Source: Microcyclospora pomicola
Lineage: Eukaryota; Ascomycota; Dothideomycetes; Capnodiales
NCBI GenBank assembly: GCA_002786065.1
Contig: NHNY01000007.1
Location: 434,001 to 498,000, forward strand
Length of the DNA stretch: 64,000 nt
Direction: 5' to 3'
Made by a program: the position numbers and the translations under genes
Notes under the pieces: model-generated
Told to the model about the DNA's origin: nothing
The model's input: the letters and a program-made list of their open reading frames with translations, nothing else
Databases searched by the model: none
Shown here: one piece after another, positions 45,301 to 57,761 of the stretch
How the letters are laid out: every line of letters begins with the position of its first letter
How positions within the stretch are numbered: position 1 is the stretch's first letter

Positions 45301-47630
45301 CACCACCACCGCCGATGCCTGGCTTTTCGACCGGTGCTCCGCCCCCTCCTCCTCCTCCTCCTCCACCACCAATGATGCCTGGCTTCTCTGGCGTAGCTCC
45401 ACCTCCCCCTCCACCGCCGATGCCTGGTTTCGGCCAGTCTGCGCCACCACCGCCACCGCCCCCACCGATGCCGGGTTTCCATGGTATGGCACCACCTCCA
45501 CCCGCAATGCCTGGATTTGTGAACGGCAATGGACCTCAATCGCCTGCTGGTTATGGCTTCTTCCATGATGGGCCACCACCTCCCCCTGGAGCACCACCAA
45601 TGCCTGGCCCTAGAACGGGCGGATATTTGCCTTCCCCAGTGTACAATGGACTTCCAGGAAGCATTGGGCCTATAGCGCCACGACCCAAAAAGAAGTTGAA
45701 GGCACTTCATTGGGAGAAGGTAGATGCGCCCGAGATCACCATGTGGGCATCCCATACGCCTACTCATGAGCAGAAAGAGGAGAAGTACCACGAAATGTCA
45801 AAGAAGGGTATCCTGGACGAGATCGAGAAGCTTTTCATGGCAAAGGATATCAAGATCCTTGGGGCCAAGACGAGTAAGAACAAGAACGAGAAGAAACAGA
45901 TCATCTCACGAGATCTGATGCACACCATGCAGATCTCGCTTTCCAAATTCTCACAACTCGACGCAGAGGAGATTGTGCGAATGATCATCCACTGCGACAA
46001 AGAGATCCTAGACAACCTGAATGTGATGGACTTCTTGCAAGCGGAACATCTGTGCACAATTCCAGATAACGTAGCCAAGTTGATGGCTCCGTACTCGAAA
46101 GATTGGACCGGTGCAGACGCTTTGAAGACTGTTCGTGAACAGGATGCCGCTGAGCTTACGCGCGAAGATCAGATTTATCTTTACACGGCCTACGAGCTGC
46201 ATCACTACTGGAAAGCCAGGATGCGGGCTCTGGTTCTTACGAGGAATTTCGAGCCCGAGTACGACGAGATCTCAGCAAAGCTGAAGCAAGTTGTTGACGT
46301 GTCAGAGGCACTACGTGATTCTGTCAAGCTGATGCCAGTCTTTGGTCTCATTCTTGACATTGGTAATTACATGAACGATTCGAACAAGCAAGCCGTTGGT
46401 TTCAAACTATCTTCGCTTGCTCGCTTGGGTATGGTGAAAGACACCAACAACGAGTCTACATTGATGGACTACGTTGAACGTGTCGTCCGCAAACAATATC
46501 CGCAGTATGAAGGCTTCTATGAGGATATCGCAGGTGTGCTTACCAGCCAAAAGATCAATATCGAGCAGCTACAAGCGGACGCGAAGAAGTACATCGACAA
46601 CATCAACAACGTGCAGTCTTCGCTTGATAGTGGCAACTTGAGCGACCCTAAGCGTTTCCATCCGGAAGATCGCGTGAGCCAAATCGTGCAAAGGAGTATG
46701 AAGGAAGCGCGTCGGAAAGCAGAACAGATGCAGCTGTACCTTGGCGAAATGAACCGTGTCTACGACGACATTCTCACCTACTTCGGCGATGACAATCGTG
46801 ACGAAAATGCAAGAAGAGAATTCTTCGGCAAGCTTGCTAATTTCTTGCAAGAATACAAGGTAAATTTTATATGCGGAGAAATTCACAGGGATGACATGCT
46901 AACGAGTCTGTAGAAATCGCACGAGAAGAATCTTCTGCTCGAAGAGGCCTGGCGCAAAAACGAAGCGGCAATGCGTCGGAAACAGCCTTCTGCAGGTCTG
47001 ACTGGCAGCGCTGCTGCTTTGGGCGCAGCAGATGGATCGACTTCGCATGCTACGACAGGCGCAATGGATGCACTGCTTGACAAGCTTCGAGCTGCTGCAC
47101 CCCAGACGCGGGACACACGCGATCGCAGACGACGAGCCCGACTCCAGACACGCCATCAAGTTCGAGTGGCTTCTGGTAAACAGATCGAAGAGTTTAGCGA
47201 GAACGCCGAGGAGACCGAAACGCTAAGTCCGCTGAAAACCGAAGCCACAGCGGATGGCATTACCCAAGAAGGCGCCACCTCAGAGGGAGAAGACATCGCT
47301 GATCGCGCCGCGTCTCTCCTTCAAGGTCTGCGGCAAGACGGCGATGCAGAACCTCCAGGACCGCGCGACGACGCTCTCCGCGTCCGACGGAGACGAGAAA
47401 GCGCCGATGACGAGCGAGCCCGCCGACGAGGCCGGCGACGAGGCGCTGGTCTCAGCACCGACCAAAGCGTCACTCAGAGCACCATCTCCGAAGATACCCA
47501 CGGCGAGGCCATGGACGCCGCCACCCCGACCACGCCCACGCACGAACACGGCCCGGTGCCACCACCCACCACCGTCATCGTGCCGCCCTCGCCCACCGCG
47601 TCGGAGCGGGGCGCCACGGGCCCCGAATAG
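42303..47630 (+). CDS. sepA: Diaphanous-related formin SepA/Bni1
   Basis: Actin nucleator for septation and polar growth, 1757 residues. Two exons: 42303-46859 and 46914-47630, intron 54 bp. Domains in order: Ser-rich N-terminus; GBD/FH3 region (about 235-650, with KEFLELMLKRGWKSLPEQA); coiled coil (about 680-850); FH1 with several runs of Pro punctuated by MPGF (about 996-1112; 45291-45640); FH2 (about 1127-1525, with KKLKALHWEKVDAPEITMW, ILDIGNYMNDSNKQAVGFKL); and a DAD-like segment after the intron (GAMDALLDKLRAAAP then RDRRRRARLQ, about 1568-1590). The DAD binds the FH3 region to hold the protein inactive until Rho binds. Start is ATG 42303 (MFSSSDKQPRHSS). Confidence 0.95.
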
Positions 47631-48259
47631 CATCGCAATAGCTCGCGATGACTTTTGCTTTCCAGCGTGTTTTATATCTGTAGATACGTAATGTCTTCTG
47701 TGCTCATTTCTTGTTCATCCCGATGTTTGGTCCGTGGGAATAGCCTGGATGGGCTGGCCTACGCGTGGGCATTGGGTTTTCCGATGAGAAGGGGTTTCGT
47801 TGTTTCTGATTGGGTGCATTAGCAGCATTTGAGCGCATGGGTGTTGGGGTCGTTTGTATAGCGAGCGCTCAACCAGTCATTTTATTTTCGCTCTTCTGAG
47901 TTCCGTCTGTGTTTCTTATTTGCTGTCAAGTCATTAATGACACTGATGTATCGCGATATACCTGACCTTGTGCTGGTGCTTGCCAGAATTTTGACACAAT
48001 GGCAACTTTGCGTTTGGTGAACATGCGCAGGCTTCCGTTGACACTTCGACAACGGCCCCAATCAGGAGAATCACCATCCCTGCGTCTTTTCTATGCCGCG
48101 AGCGAGTGGGGGAGGTGAACGAGCGGAAGTAGACCATTCAACGCACCTGTAAATCACCAACATGAGTAAAAATGAAACGGTCATGATTCACATTAAGAAA
48201 CTGCTTTTGATTCCGCTATCTACCGCGTCCCTTTCCAGGTGACATATAAAAAATCGGGA
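47631..48259. other. Intergenic between convergent genes
   Basis: 3' sides of the formin and the peroxidase. Nothing recognised. Confidence 0.5.
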
Positions 48260-49689
48260 CTAGTAGTTGGTCGCCTCGCCGGTCGGGCTGTAGCTGTGGC
48301 CGGGGTACTGGTTGAACAGCGACTGGCTGTAGGTGTCGACGACGGGGCAGTCGAGGTCGGGGGTCAGGTACTTGTTGACGAGGCTGGTGATGGCGGAGGC
48401 CTCGCTGAGGGCGAGGGTGGCGAGGTTGGGAATGGCGGCCTGGGCGGCCTGGGCGAAGAAGCAGGCGGCGTTGTCGCCCTCGAACAGGTTGGAGAGCTCG
48501 TAGACGCCGCCGGTCAGGTCGCCGAGATCGAGACCCGCGAAGGTGTTGACGCCGTCGGTGTTGCCGCCGATCAGCAGCGAGTCCGGGTAGGCGAGGAACT
48601 GCACGCCGAGGTCGTCGAGGACGTTGACGAGGTTGTACTGGTTGGACGAGGTGCGGCGGTACCAGTTCTCCGGGATGCGCTCCTGGCCCGGCAGCCAGGT
48701 GAAGTCCGGGTAGGTGCCGGAGACGGCGAAGAACTGCTTGAACTGCTCGCCGTCGAAGTAGCCGTTGGGCTCCTCGGCCGAGTGGTTGGACATGAAGTTG
48801 ATGACGAAGTTGTAGGCCGCGGGCGCGACGAGGCCGGAGAAGGGCGCGAAGAAGGCGTATGGGTTGGTCGAGACGGACTCGGCCGCCTTGACGGCGTAGT
48901 TCTGTGCGAAGGCGTCGAGAGTGTAGCGATCGGTGGAGGAGGTGGCGTCGTAGGCGCTCTTGAAGCGGCCGACATCCAAGCTGTGGGCGTCGCCGTTGTT
49001 TATGTAGGCGTCGAAGCGGCCGATTGAGGCGTCGTTCTCGTAGTTGTTGTGCGAGTAGGTGATACCCTGTGCTTGGCCGAGCAGGCTCTTGGTGAGGGCG
49101 TCGGCTGCTGGTGGACCACCAATCGACCACTGTCGGGGTTGTGTCAGTATGAAGGTCCCGCGATTGTTAGGGCAGGGGTCGACCTACAGTCCCTAGCACG
49201 GGATCGCCGTCGACGATGACAGCGTATGCAGAGAGGAAACCAGCAAGATCTGGAGACATGCCGTACAATTCTCCCAACCCGGTGATTGTCTCCGCAATGG
49301 TGGTCACGCCAGATCGGCTCAAGTATCCGTGGTTTGCGGCTGCGTTGAGGCCACTGAAGGAGATCGTCAGTATGTTGGCTCCGGAATGTAGTGACAGTGA
49401 TCACTCACGGGCATGGTCCTCTGATCTCATCTGCCGCAGGCGAAGCGTATGCATGGTCGCCCGTCGTCGACACATATTGCTCAGTAGCCGAGAAGACCAA
49501 GCAGTCGACGACACCGCAGTTTCCTCTGGCTTTCGACGCAGCAATGGCTGCAGCAGAGCCAGCTGTGTCGGCACGAGGCCGAAGGTTGCTGCTTTCCGCC
49601 TGCATCCGACGAGCAGCCACCTCTTGCAGGACTTTGGGGAATGCGGCAGCCTGGAGGGCCAGGCCAGCGAGACATAGCACAGTCTTCAT
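48260..49689 (-). CDS. Secreted heme-thiolate peroxidase (chloroperoxidase / unspecific peroxygenase family)
   Basis: 438 residues in three exons: 49689-49409, 49353-49188 and 49129-48260; introns 55 and 58 bp. MKTVLCLAGLALQAAAF is a signal peptide. Splicing 1-2 restores the family's heme motif RGPCPGLNAAANHGYLSRSG, whose Cys is the axial heme ligand. Exon 3 begins WSIGGPPAADALTK and contains the distal site: YSHNNYENDASIGRFDAY, with a Glu in the place of the acid-base residue. The family oxidises, halogenates or peroxygenates organic substrates with H2O2, outside the cell; which of these applies is unknown. The exons are much richer in G+C at third positions than neighbouring genes. Confidence 0.9.
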
Positions 49690-52005
49690 GTTGGCGAATC
49701 AAGTGACGTCGAGAAGTAATGGGTGAAGAGAGTTGAAAGAAAGGTGGTACAGAATAGCGATCGAGAAACGAGCAGGATTGGAGATGATTTAAGTATCCTG
49801 GTCTTTGGAGGCTGTTGGACTAGTTTCGATGCAATCACACGGTGGTAGTGTCTCCAGCAAGACGATCCATGTTCCCCTCACGTCGAGTAGTATAGAGTCT
49901 TGTCGCCACTGAGTACTGAAGTACAGAAAAGCTATACCAGTGGCGTGTTGTAACCCGGGGAATTAGCACGTCAAGATGAAATGTAGTCCACTCGAGTGAT
50001 GAGCGTGGCGGCTAGCGTACCGAACACTCTGGCTGGGCATGGCCAAGATCCCCCTAACTGGGCCACTGCAGTCCTGCGTGCGAATGCTATTCCCGGCGGC
50101 AATACATCATATCACGGGCAGGCCGTGCAATAGTCCAAGGCCCCTGACCTATGCTGCCCTATTGCATACCACTCCAGCCACTGACAGCAGGGAATTACGT
50201 GAGCCGTGCCGTCGATTCAATTTCCATTGGGCCCCAGTTCCCGTTGTGCGGACTGCCGACTATACGATAGCAGGGGATCTATTGGCAGCATCAGTCAAGG
50301 AAGCATCCACCTGTTCGTCAAGCTGAGTGTGTTTCGAAGTAGCATGCCGAATGCCCCGCCAAGAATAAGGTATGTACGGTACAGTACTGTAGTCGCGCTG
50401 CTGATCCGTCAGACTGCAGATCCCAACACGATCGGCCGTGGCTGCATGAAGGCTGACAATCGGTACCGGTACAAACACATCTGGCTCTCGAGGCGACCCA
50501 ATCGCAACAATTGTGCTGACCAGGCCGTTTCCATACTATCGTGTCGCTTAGCAGCATTCCCCGGATCCTGGGGTCGTCGACTTCGTGGCGGTCTAACGTG
50601 CTTCAAGCGCACATTCTTCTCCGCATTTGCGCCATTAGCGGTTTGTGGAGGGAGAGATCGACAGTGGGGAGGCGTCCTAGCGAAACGCCATGCCGTCGTT
50701 ATTCAGTGCCGCGACGGTTCGCGAGATGAGGTCGCCTGACTCCTGCTGCGTCAGCTCATTCGCATACGCTGTTGCGCTCTTGGGTGAAACTCCGAGCGTT
50801 CGCCGAGTTTTCTCCTTGGGTCTATGTATCAAGGAGGTTCGAGCATTGGTGCCCGTCTTGGGTAATGGAGTGGATATTGGACTTTGTGTACGCTCTCAGT
50901 TCCCTTTGACTACGATGGAAGATTCTTCTCTACGAGTGTTGACACCTTTGCGAATGCTCTGATGACCCAGCAGCAGCTCAGGAGCCGCTGCGATCGGCCT
51001 ACATGTACCGCGAGAGTCGACGGAAAGATATCCGCACCGTTGCCTGCAGAGGTAGCATACGCCATGACTTCACAAGCTCTGCCCCGGGAATAAGTCGAAC
51101 ACATGAAGCTCGACACCAGCTCATACGTCGCAGCAGTATAGAGTTGATGCGTCGATGCACGAGAGCTACAAGCTGCGCAGCCGATCACATATCATCACAT
51201 TCGACCATTGGGGCACAATGGATCTGGACTTGCCAGTTCCGGGGTAAAGGTCGGTTGATTAAGGGCACATGGAAGAGCCTGTGTGGGATTTCATAGCTTG
51301 GCACGCTGGGGCAGCAAAACCATCGACTGTCTGTTTTCTATTTGGGGGGCTGAAGTCCTGATGGTATGTGACGACGTTTCTCCTCCTCACGTTCTAGAGC
51401 TGATAATACTTCGAAGATCGGTGCGCAGTGTAGTAGATGGCCATTGCCATAAGGATCTGATGACTGTCAGATTCCGCTGCCAAGCTCAACACCCTCCGAC
51501 ACTCGTCGTAGCCTCGCGAGAGCGTTTGCTAGATGCTAGATCAGTAAAAGTGGCATCTCCTCCACGATCGCGAACTCTGTTCAACCGGGCTAACAGCGCC
51601 TCACGCCACCTGTCTGACAGGATCGAGGGCCGCGACGAATGACACTTGTCGAGTTGGGGAGGCAGCGTTGGCCTCCGGGTATAAGGGGCCCAGAGCATAG
51701 TGTGTTGCATTATGGCGTCGGATGACCTTTGCCACAAGCTCATTCCGGTAAGGAGCGCGCAGGTGAATTGTCAGATTACGGTGATATGTGACTCGCTGGA
51801 CACTTCAACAGTAAAAAGCCCCCCTTTTGCGTTGCCTGGCAATCCTCATGACCCCATATCCATCAATAGCGCCAGTTGTATACCGTTCAGTAATCCCTTC
51901 GCTTCCTCCTTGCGCGACCACTACGGCACTCCTTCTCCCTTACTGAAGACTCGATTTCCCTGGGATGTGGGAGCCACCAATCATTCCGCTTTGTCCTCGT
52001 GACTC
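49690..52005. other. Long gene-free region
   Basis: 2.3 kb between the peroxidase promoter and the antiporter 3' end. Many short frames on both strands, none with a recognisable domain, signal peptide or splice structure. No repeat or RNA gene seen. Confidence 0.45.
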
Positions 52006-53992
52006 TCACGTGCCGGAGTTATCACGGAAGCGAATGCTTCTTTGCCACGTCCCGTTCTCGTCCGGCGTTGCAGTCCCTGGTGCATTTGCATCTTGCACGC
52101 GTGGGCCAGACGGGCTGTGAGAGCGGACTTTCGGCCCATCGATCATCTCTTCCCCAGTCTCGCCATGCGGACTGTTATCGTCGACAGCACGTCCGATGAG
52201 CCGACCATCAGTAGGGCCTGAGATGACGGGCTTTCGGCCGTCGACGCTGTCGGGACTTGACTCTTTGTTGACTTTGCTGGGTGCGCCCACGGGGCGTTTC
52301 AGGTCAGCAGCAAAGTGGTTCCACACCGCGACAACATGTTTAGGCATCCAAGAAGGTCCGTCGCGATCTTCTCTACGATTCCCATTCGCCATTTCCGTTG
52401 AACGATCATTGTATGCAGGAGTCCGGTCCGCTCGGGCTTGGCTCTGGGTCTGGCTGACCTGTCCAGACGATATGGCAGTGCTAAGTGTTCGTGGTAGATA
52501 AAATCCCAATTTGCCGAGCGGGATGGAGAGACCATGGACGAAGATGGAGCAGATTGCGAGAAACCAGATCACGACGTTCATGACCTCTGCAAGTTTCGCG
52601 ACCTCGGCAGCCGCAGCTCCTTCCACTTCAAGCTCGCGCAAATACTCCCGGGTGATGTAAAGATAGAATATGGCGCTCACGCCGATAGGACCTATGCACG
52701 ATGTCAGAAAGATTCGCACTTTATGCAACCCAAGAACACATACCAAAGAAGCCAACGAAGAGCGCATGGTGGAATTCTTCGATCTGGTGGATCTTTTTGT
52801 GGAACAAGAGTACCATTGGTAGTCGTCGCAAGAGTAGCACGAGGATACCAAGCGGGATGAGACGATAAATCGGAATGACATTGTTCGTCACAAAGCTGTG
52901 CCATGGGCAGACAGCTCCAAACCACGCAAAGATGGCTACGTTGAGCAACATGTCGATGGTTGGCTGGAGGCTGTCGTCTTTTGTTTCGAGCCGGAACCAA
53001 TCGTCCCAGGTGAAAGCATTTCCCTGCAGACTTGTAAGTGTCTAAGCACAAGAGAGCATTGTGCAGTAACGTCGTAACAACTTACAGCAATGAAACAAGC
53101 CAGCACGTCGTCACTCCCGAGCATGCCACATGTTCCGACGATGAAAAGCTAAAGCACTGGGTCAGTCTTGTAACAGCATAGCACAGACTGAAATGCTTAC
53201 TGCAAGTGTAATAGCGAACACTAGGAACGACTCCCTATCGACGTATTTCCGTTCTTCTGCCCAGTGAAGAAGCTCTTTCGCAATCCACCCTACCACAAAG
53301 CCGTACGCGACAGACAGCAGGATGGTGTAGGCCCAAGTCTCGTAGAACCATAGACCGATCGCCTTACCACCGCCACCTGATAGGCCGATACCATACGTGC
53401 TCGTATACGTGAAGAGATATAATGGTAGAAATAGGAAAGGATATCCCAATCCATCATTACTGCCGGACTCCGCGATGATGATCTTCTGCAGAGGTGATGG
53501 AACATTCTTGTCCGCGAATTTGCCCTTGACGATGCTGTTCGACAGTACTGGATCCGTAGGGGTGACACTAGCACCAACGGCCAATGCGAATAAGATGTTG
53601 ATGTTCGGAACAAGAGCCCAGACCAGTAAGCTGGTGCTTATCCACATGAGGCACATGCCCGGGCCGAGCAGCAAAGAGAGGCTCTTCCATTCCTTCTGCA
53701 GATACTTGCTAGGCAGCTGAACGCCTGCGAGAACTAGCTGCACCCCCAGCACTAAGCGAGTGAAGTATAGAGTGATGGTTTCCAGATCGACTTCGTTGTT
53801 GTTGGCATAGTGAAGTGGTTTGATCCAATTGGTGGCGTGCGGACTGAACACAACACCGGCCAGTGTTGAGATTAAAGCTTCGCCCAGATAAAACTTCTCC
53901 TTGAGAAGGTATGAGACCAGACCGAAGATAGTGATGAAGCCCCCGAGAGTAGCGCATACTATGTTGAAATCCACGACCTGCAGAGTAGGCAT
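52006..53992 (-). CDS. Plasma-membrane Na+(K+)/H+ antiporter (Nha1/Cnh1/Sod2 family)
   Basis: 606-residue CPA-type antiporter in four exons: 53992-53201, 53148-53086, 53023-52744 and 52691-52006, introns 52, 62 and 52 bp, all in frame. It starts MPTLQVVDFNIVCATLGGFI, typical of fungal Nha1/Cnh1. Motifs include VGASVTPTDPVLSNSIVKGK and IIIAESGSNDGLGYPFLFL, which carry the ion-binding TDP and ND acidic residues. Other blocks are LGSDDVLACFIAGNAFTWDD and the last membrane helix WFLAICSIFVHGLSIPLGKL. The hydrophilic tail (about 150 residues) is much shorter than in yeast Nha1. Function: export of Na+ and K+ for salt and pH tolerance. Confidence 0.94.
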
Positions 53993-55552
53993 GTTGAAGT
54001 AGGCGATGTAGAATGTACAGCCGAATCTTAGGATTTATACAGGCCTTCGTCAATATTCCTCAACCAGGACCACACAGCCAACACCGTGGAGAACCGTCAC
54101 AATCGATGTTCGTCACAATATCTTTCCCAGGACAGCTGGAATTGTGAGCAGATGTTATTGGACCATCGAAGCGCGACTTTGTCTTGACGATCCAATGTGT
54201 CGCCACTTTGACGCGAGCCCGAAAAACGACCTAGGCGATAGATACGGCGCACCTGCAATCAATGTACATCAACACAACAGAATGTAGGCCAAGAGTACCA
54301 AGACGCGAGATGCTTAGATAGATGATAAGTAGATGATCCCGAAATCTCGAATGGAAGAGGCTGGATGTATGAGATGAAGTCCTCGCAAAGTCTATTGCTC
54401 GCACCAGTGGTCATCATCGGGCAGTGTGGGGTTGGCACACGGGTCATCGTGCCGAAGCCAAAAAATCACGGTCCAAAGTGACCATCTTAACGACATCTGC
54501 AGCAAGAACAGAATGAAAGTTGTCATTCGCTTCGCATGAGAGAGGTCTGCACTCCATCAGCCTCGCACTCGTCCATTCTCTTTCTGTCATCAGTTCTAAG
54601 TGTACCCAGTTTCTGGAGAAAGATACCTGTACAGGTCTGCGCGCATGTTTCTAGTCTCACGCGGCCTGTATTCTACGACATCGCCCGCGGAATAGAATTA
54701 GGCGTCTGATGGTCGAATACGCTCAAACGGCGACCTTCATCTGGCCTGCAATCACGACGACAGAGCGACGACGACGCTGTGAACTCGAAGATCACAGATA
54801 CCTTGGGCCGATCTCTTGACAGAGCGCTCCTATACCCTCACATATGGACCTGTCATACGATTCACTCCCGTTCTTAAGTGATGCTATGTCCCATGGCATT
54901 TAGAAATCTGGATCACTGAAGCAGCTGTTTTGCTAATGCTTAGATCATGATCCAACTCAATCAGTCCGGCTGCCATCACTTTCAGCTGAGTGGTCTCGTT
55001 ATTGAGCGAGCATTTGTCTGACTGAGCATATCCATGCGCTCTGCTGCACACACGATACCATTCACTTGCGCCTGGATTCGTCTCTTACATCGACACTCGT
55101 CGAATGTCTATGGTTCATTTGATCTCTGAAGATTTGTGGGATTCACTTGCGGTGGCGTGACACGCACATCGACTTTCCTTCACTTTGAACTACCACTCAC
55201 TTGAATTCTTCACCTCCTTGTCTTCTTTCTCCTCTTCATCATCATCTTCCTCTTCTTATCCCTCCCCTTCCTCTTCTTTCTCTTCATCTCATCCTCTTTG
55301 GCAGATCTTCACCATAGCTCTTTACTACGTTCTTGTTGATCATAATACAGCTGCTTCTCTCCCTCTTCTACTTGACTTCAATCAGGTCTTGGTCACTCCT
55401 ACATCAGCAAAAGACTTAGAGAAGAACAGATCTCATCTCTACTCAAGACGAACTCTCCACAGCTCCGACCTACATCAAGGGCTGCTACCATTCAGCCTTC
55501 TCTTGACCTGCGCCAGCAATCTCTTGCATTAAATAACCTTGCACAAGCCAAA
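53993..55552. other. Long intergenic region between divergent genes
   Basis: Promoters of the antiporter (-) and the PIF1 helicase (+). It holds a pyrimidine-rich tract, listed separately. No gene supported. Confidence 0.5.
55206..55297 (+). repeat. Pyrimidine-rich (CTT/TCC) tract
   Basis: About 90 bp almost entirely C and T, ending about 255 bp before the PIF1 start. CT tracts are common in fungal promoters and leaders. The poly-Ser frame across it is not a gene. Confidence 0.6.
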
Positions 55553-57445
55553 ATGGCAGACCAAGACCTTGGTGACATGTTGATAGCTCATCAGCAGCGA
55601 CAGGCTGCTAACCTGTCCTCGTCGCAGCAGCTGCGATCAAAAGCTGCCCAAGAGACCAGATCTAAGAAACGGAAACTAGCGTTGCCTGGTTCGAAGGACG
55701 ACGGAATTGAAGATGGACCCCCCCGACCGACCCAAAGGTCGCGTGGGCCAAGTTTCGTAGCCGAATACAAGCCTTCGATCCACAATTACACCTTGTTTCC
55801 AGCTTCAATGTCAGGTCAAGGTGCCCGTCTCGCCCCGCAGGACGGCATTGCCGACGAATCAGAAACCATAGAGGGAAGTAGAAAACTTTCAGCCGAACAG
55901 AGAGAGATCTACAATGTGATCCTCAAAGGGCGCAACGTCCACTTCACTGGGCCAGCGGGATCTGGCAAATCTTTGCTACTGAAGACTGTCCTAAAAACGC
56001 TGAGAGCACAGCTGCGTCGAGTAGCTATGACTGCACCAACTGGAATTGCAGTGCGAGATCTTCAAGGCGTGACTACTTGGAGCTTCGCTGGCTGGTCCCC
56101 CAGTAGCATGAAGTTGTCGCGCGAGCAACTAAAAAAGAGAAGCTTGGGAGTCGTGACGAGCAAGCGTCTTCGTGACCTCGACGTTCTTATCATTGACGAG
56201 ATTTCGATGGTGGAGAACCACTTTTTGGAACGCCTGAATCGCAGTATGAAGGACGCAAGAGAGGACCCGAGAGCGTTCGGCGGTGTTCAGATTGTCGTAT
56301 CAGGAGATTTCACTCAGCTTGGACCAGTCGAGCCTTTCAAATTCTGTATGGAATGTGGCAAAGAGATGCACCGTCTTGACGATGGGACGCTTTTCAGATG
56401 TCCGGATGGCCACGGTGATTGGCTGGAGTCGCAGAAATGGGCCTTCTCTTCACAGGCTTGGTCGGAAGCCAACTTCGTGAACTTCAATCTCAGAGCTATC
56501 CACCGCCAGACAGATCCGCAACTCGTGGAAATCTTGCATAGGATCCGATTTGGATTGCTCCTAGATGAAGCGCAAGTTCGCTTGCTGACCGATCATCCGA
56601 ACGATGCGAAAGATGGCGTTAGGTTGTGTTCCACCAAGGACGAGGTACGACGGATCAATGCTGGAAGACTTGAGCAACTCCCTGACGCGGCGTACACATA
56701 CTACTGCAAAGACAAATTCAAACATAATCCAGAACATGAACACCTGAAATACAAGGGCAAGAAATGTAAAGACGGCACGATTTATGCCCTACACGGACAC
56801 AAACTCGAAGCGAGACTGGAGTTGAAACGTGGTATGCCTGTCATCCTCACCCACAACACAAACATATCGAAAGGTCTGGTCAACGGGTCCAAAGGAACTA
56901 TTGACGGCTTTGAAGCATTCAACGAAAAGCAGACTCCCCGAGCAAGTACAAAATATCCCGAACCTGAATACGGCACGGACGATCGAAAAGAACGTCTGGC
57001 GACCGATGGCATTCCCTTTCAGGGAGGTGACCATATATATCTACAAGCGGAACTGGTGGGCAAGTTCATGACCAGAGACAAAAACAAGGACAAGTTTTGG
57101 CCAGTCGTAAAGTTCGCAAACGTCGAGCGCCACACGATCTACGCAACTTGTCTGATCGAATCCCACGGCGATACCAAACCACATTCACTGCTATGTCGCA
57201 CCCAGATCCCTCTGATCCCAGCATGGGCGATGACGATTCATAAGTCTCAAGGCATGACCCTCGATAAGGTCAATGTCGATGTTTCTGGAACATTTGCCGA
57301 AGGGCAAGTCTATGTGGCGCTATCACGCGCAAGGAGCCTGGAGGGACTGAAAGTCACTGGTTTCAAGAACATCCAGGATCGCAATGGTTCCAACCCCGAA
57401 GTGAAGGAGTTCCTCGAGAGTATAGCCCCGGGCTCCACTAGATAG
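55553..57445 (+). CDS. PIF1-family DNA helicase with zinc-ribbon-like insert
   Basis: 630-residue single-exon SF1B helicase. After a polar N-terminus with a basic cluster (RSKKRKLALPG, possible nuclear signal), motifs appear in order: Walker A FTGPAGSGKS (about 131-140), APTGIAV, Walker B LIIDEISMVE (about 212-221), VVSGDFTQLGPV, the C-terminal AMTIHKSQGMTLDKV (about 560-573) and YVALSRARSLEGLKV. Between the GDFxQL motif and the following helical part sits FCMECGKEMHRLD then LFRCPDGHG, a CxxC...CxxxH group that could bind zinc. Pif1 helicases act 5' to 3' in genome and mitochondrial DNA maintenance. Which paralogue this is cannot be said. Confidence 0.9.
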   Translation: MADQDLGDMLIAHQQRQAANLSSSQQLRSKAAQETRSKKRKLALPGSKDDGIEDGPPRPTQRSRGPSFVAEYKPSIHNYTLFPASMSGQGARLAPQDGIADESETIEGSRKLSAEQREIYNVILKGRNVHFTGPAGSGKSLLLKTVLKTLRAQLRRVAMTAPTGIAVRDLQGVTTWSFAGWSPSSMKLSREQLKKRSLGVVTSKRLRDLDVLIIDEISMVENHFLERLNRSMKDAREDPRAFGGVQIVVSGDFTQLGPVEPFKFCMECGKEMHRLDDGTLFRCPDGHGDWLESQKWAFSSQAWSEANFVNFNLRAIHRQTDPQLVEILHRIRFGLLLDEAQVRLLTDHPNDAKDGVRLCSTKDEVRRINAGRLEQLPDAAYTYYCKDKFKHNPEHEHLKYKGKKCKDGTIYALHGHKLEARLELKRGMPVILTHNTNISKGLVNGSKGTIDGFEAFNEKQTPRASTKYPEPEYGTDDRKERLATDGIPFQGGDHIYLQAELVGKFMTRDKNKDKFWPVVKFANVERHTIYATCLIESHGDTKPHSLLCRTQIPLIPAWAMTIHKSQGMTLDKVNVDVSGTFAEGQVYVALSRARSLEGLKVTGFKNIQDRNGSNPEVKEFLESIAPGSTR

Positions 57446-57761
57446 CGCCGAAGTCTTTGTAGACAAAAGGAGCTTGCAAGAAGATCACACGGCTAGAGGA
57501 CAACCTTGAGGTGGCTTTGGGAACAGGGGATATACTATGCATCGGCTGGGACTGAGATCCTCTCGCCACGAGCCCCCAAATTTAGGTATGATTGATTTTT
57601 AAAGGTAGATGCCGACATAATTCTACACTGTCAACTCCATTTCGTCCGTGATATGCCCAGGTACATGTGGTGAGACCGCTCCATCCTACAGTATCACATA
57701 TGCAATCGTACTGCACTGCACCACGCGCTTGTGCGGTGATACAATTCAGCGAACCCAAACT
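57446..57761. other. Intergenic between convergent genes
   Basis: 3' sides of the helicase and the uS3m C-half. Nothing recognised. Confidence 0.5.

Noticed and set aside
45119-45791. Minus-strand Gly-rich and Trp-rich frames
   Set aside because: They are the reverse complement of the formin FH1 polyproline coding tract.
48239-49027. 262-codon plus-strand frame opposite the peroxidase
   Set aside because: It is the shadow of a G+C-rich exon; composition is Gly/Val/Glu-biased with no domain, and the minus strand has a complete spliced peroxidase.
48216-49130. 304-codon minus-strand frame
   Set aside because: Same exon read in the wrong frame; Arg/Pro/Leu-rich with no known pattern.
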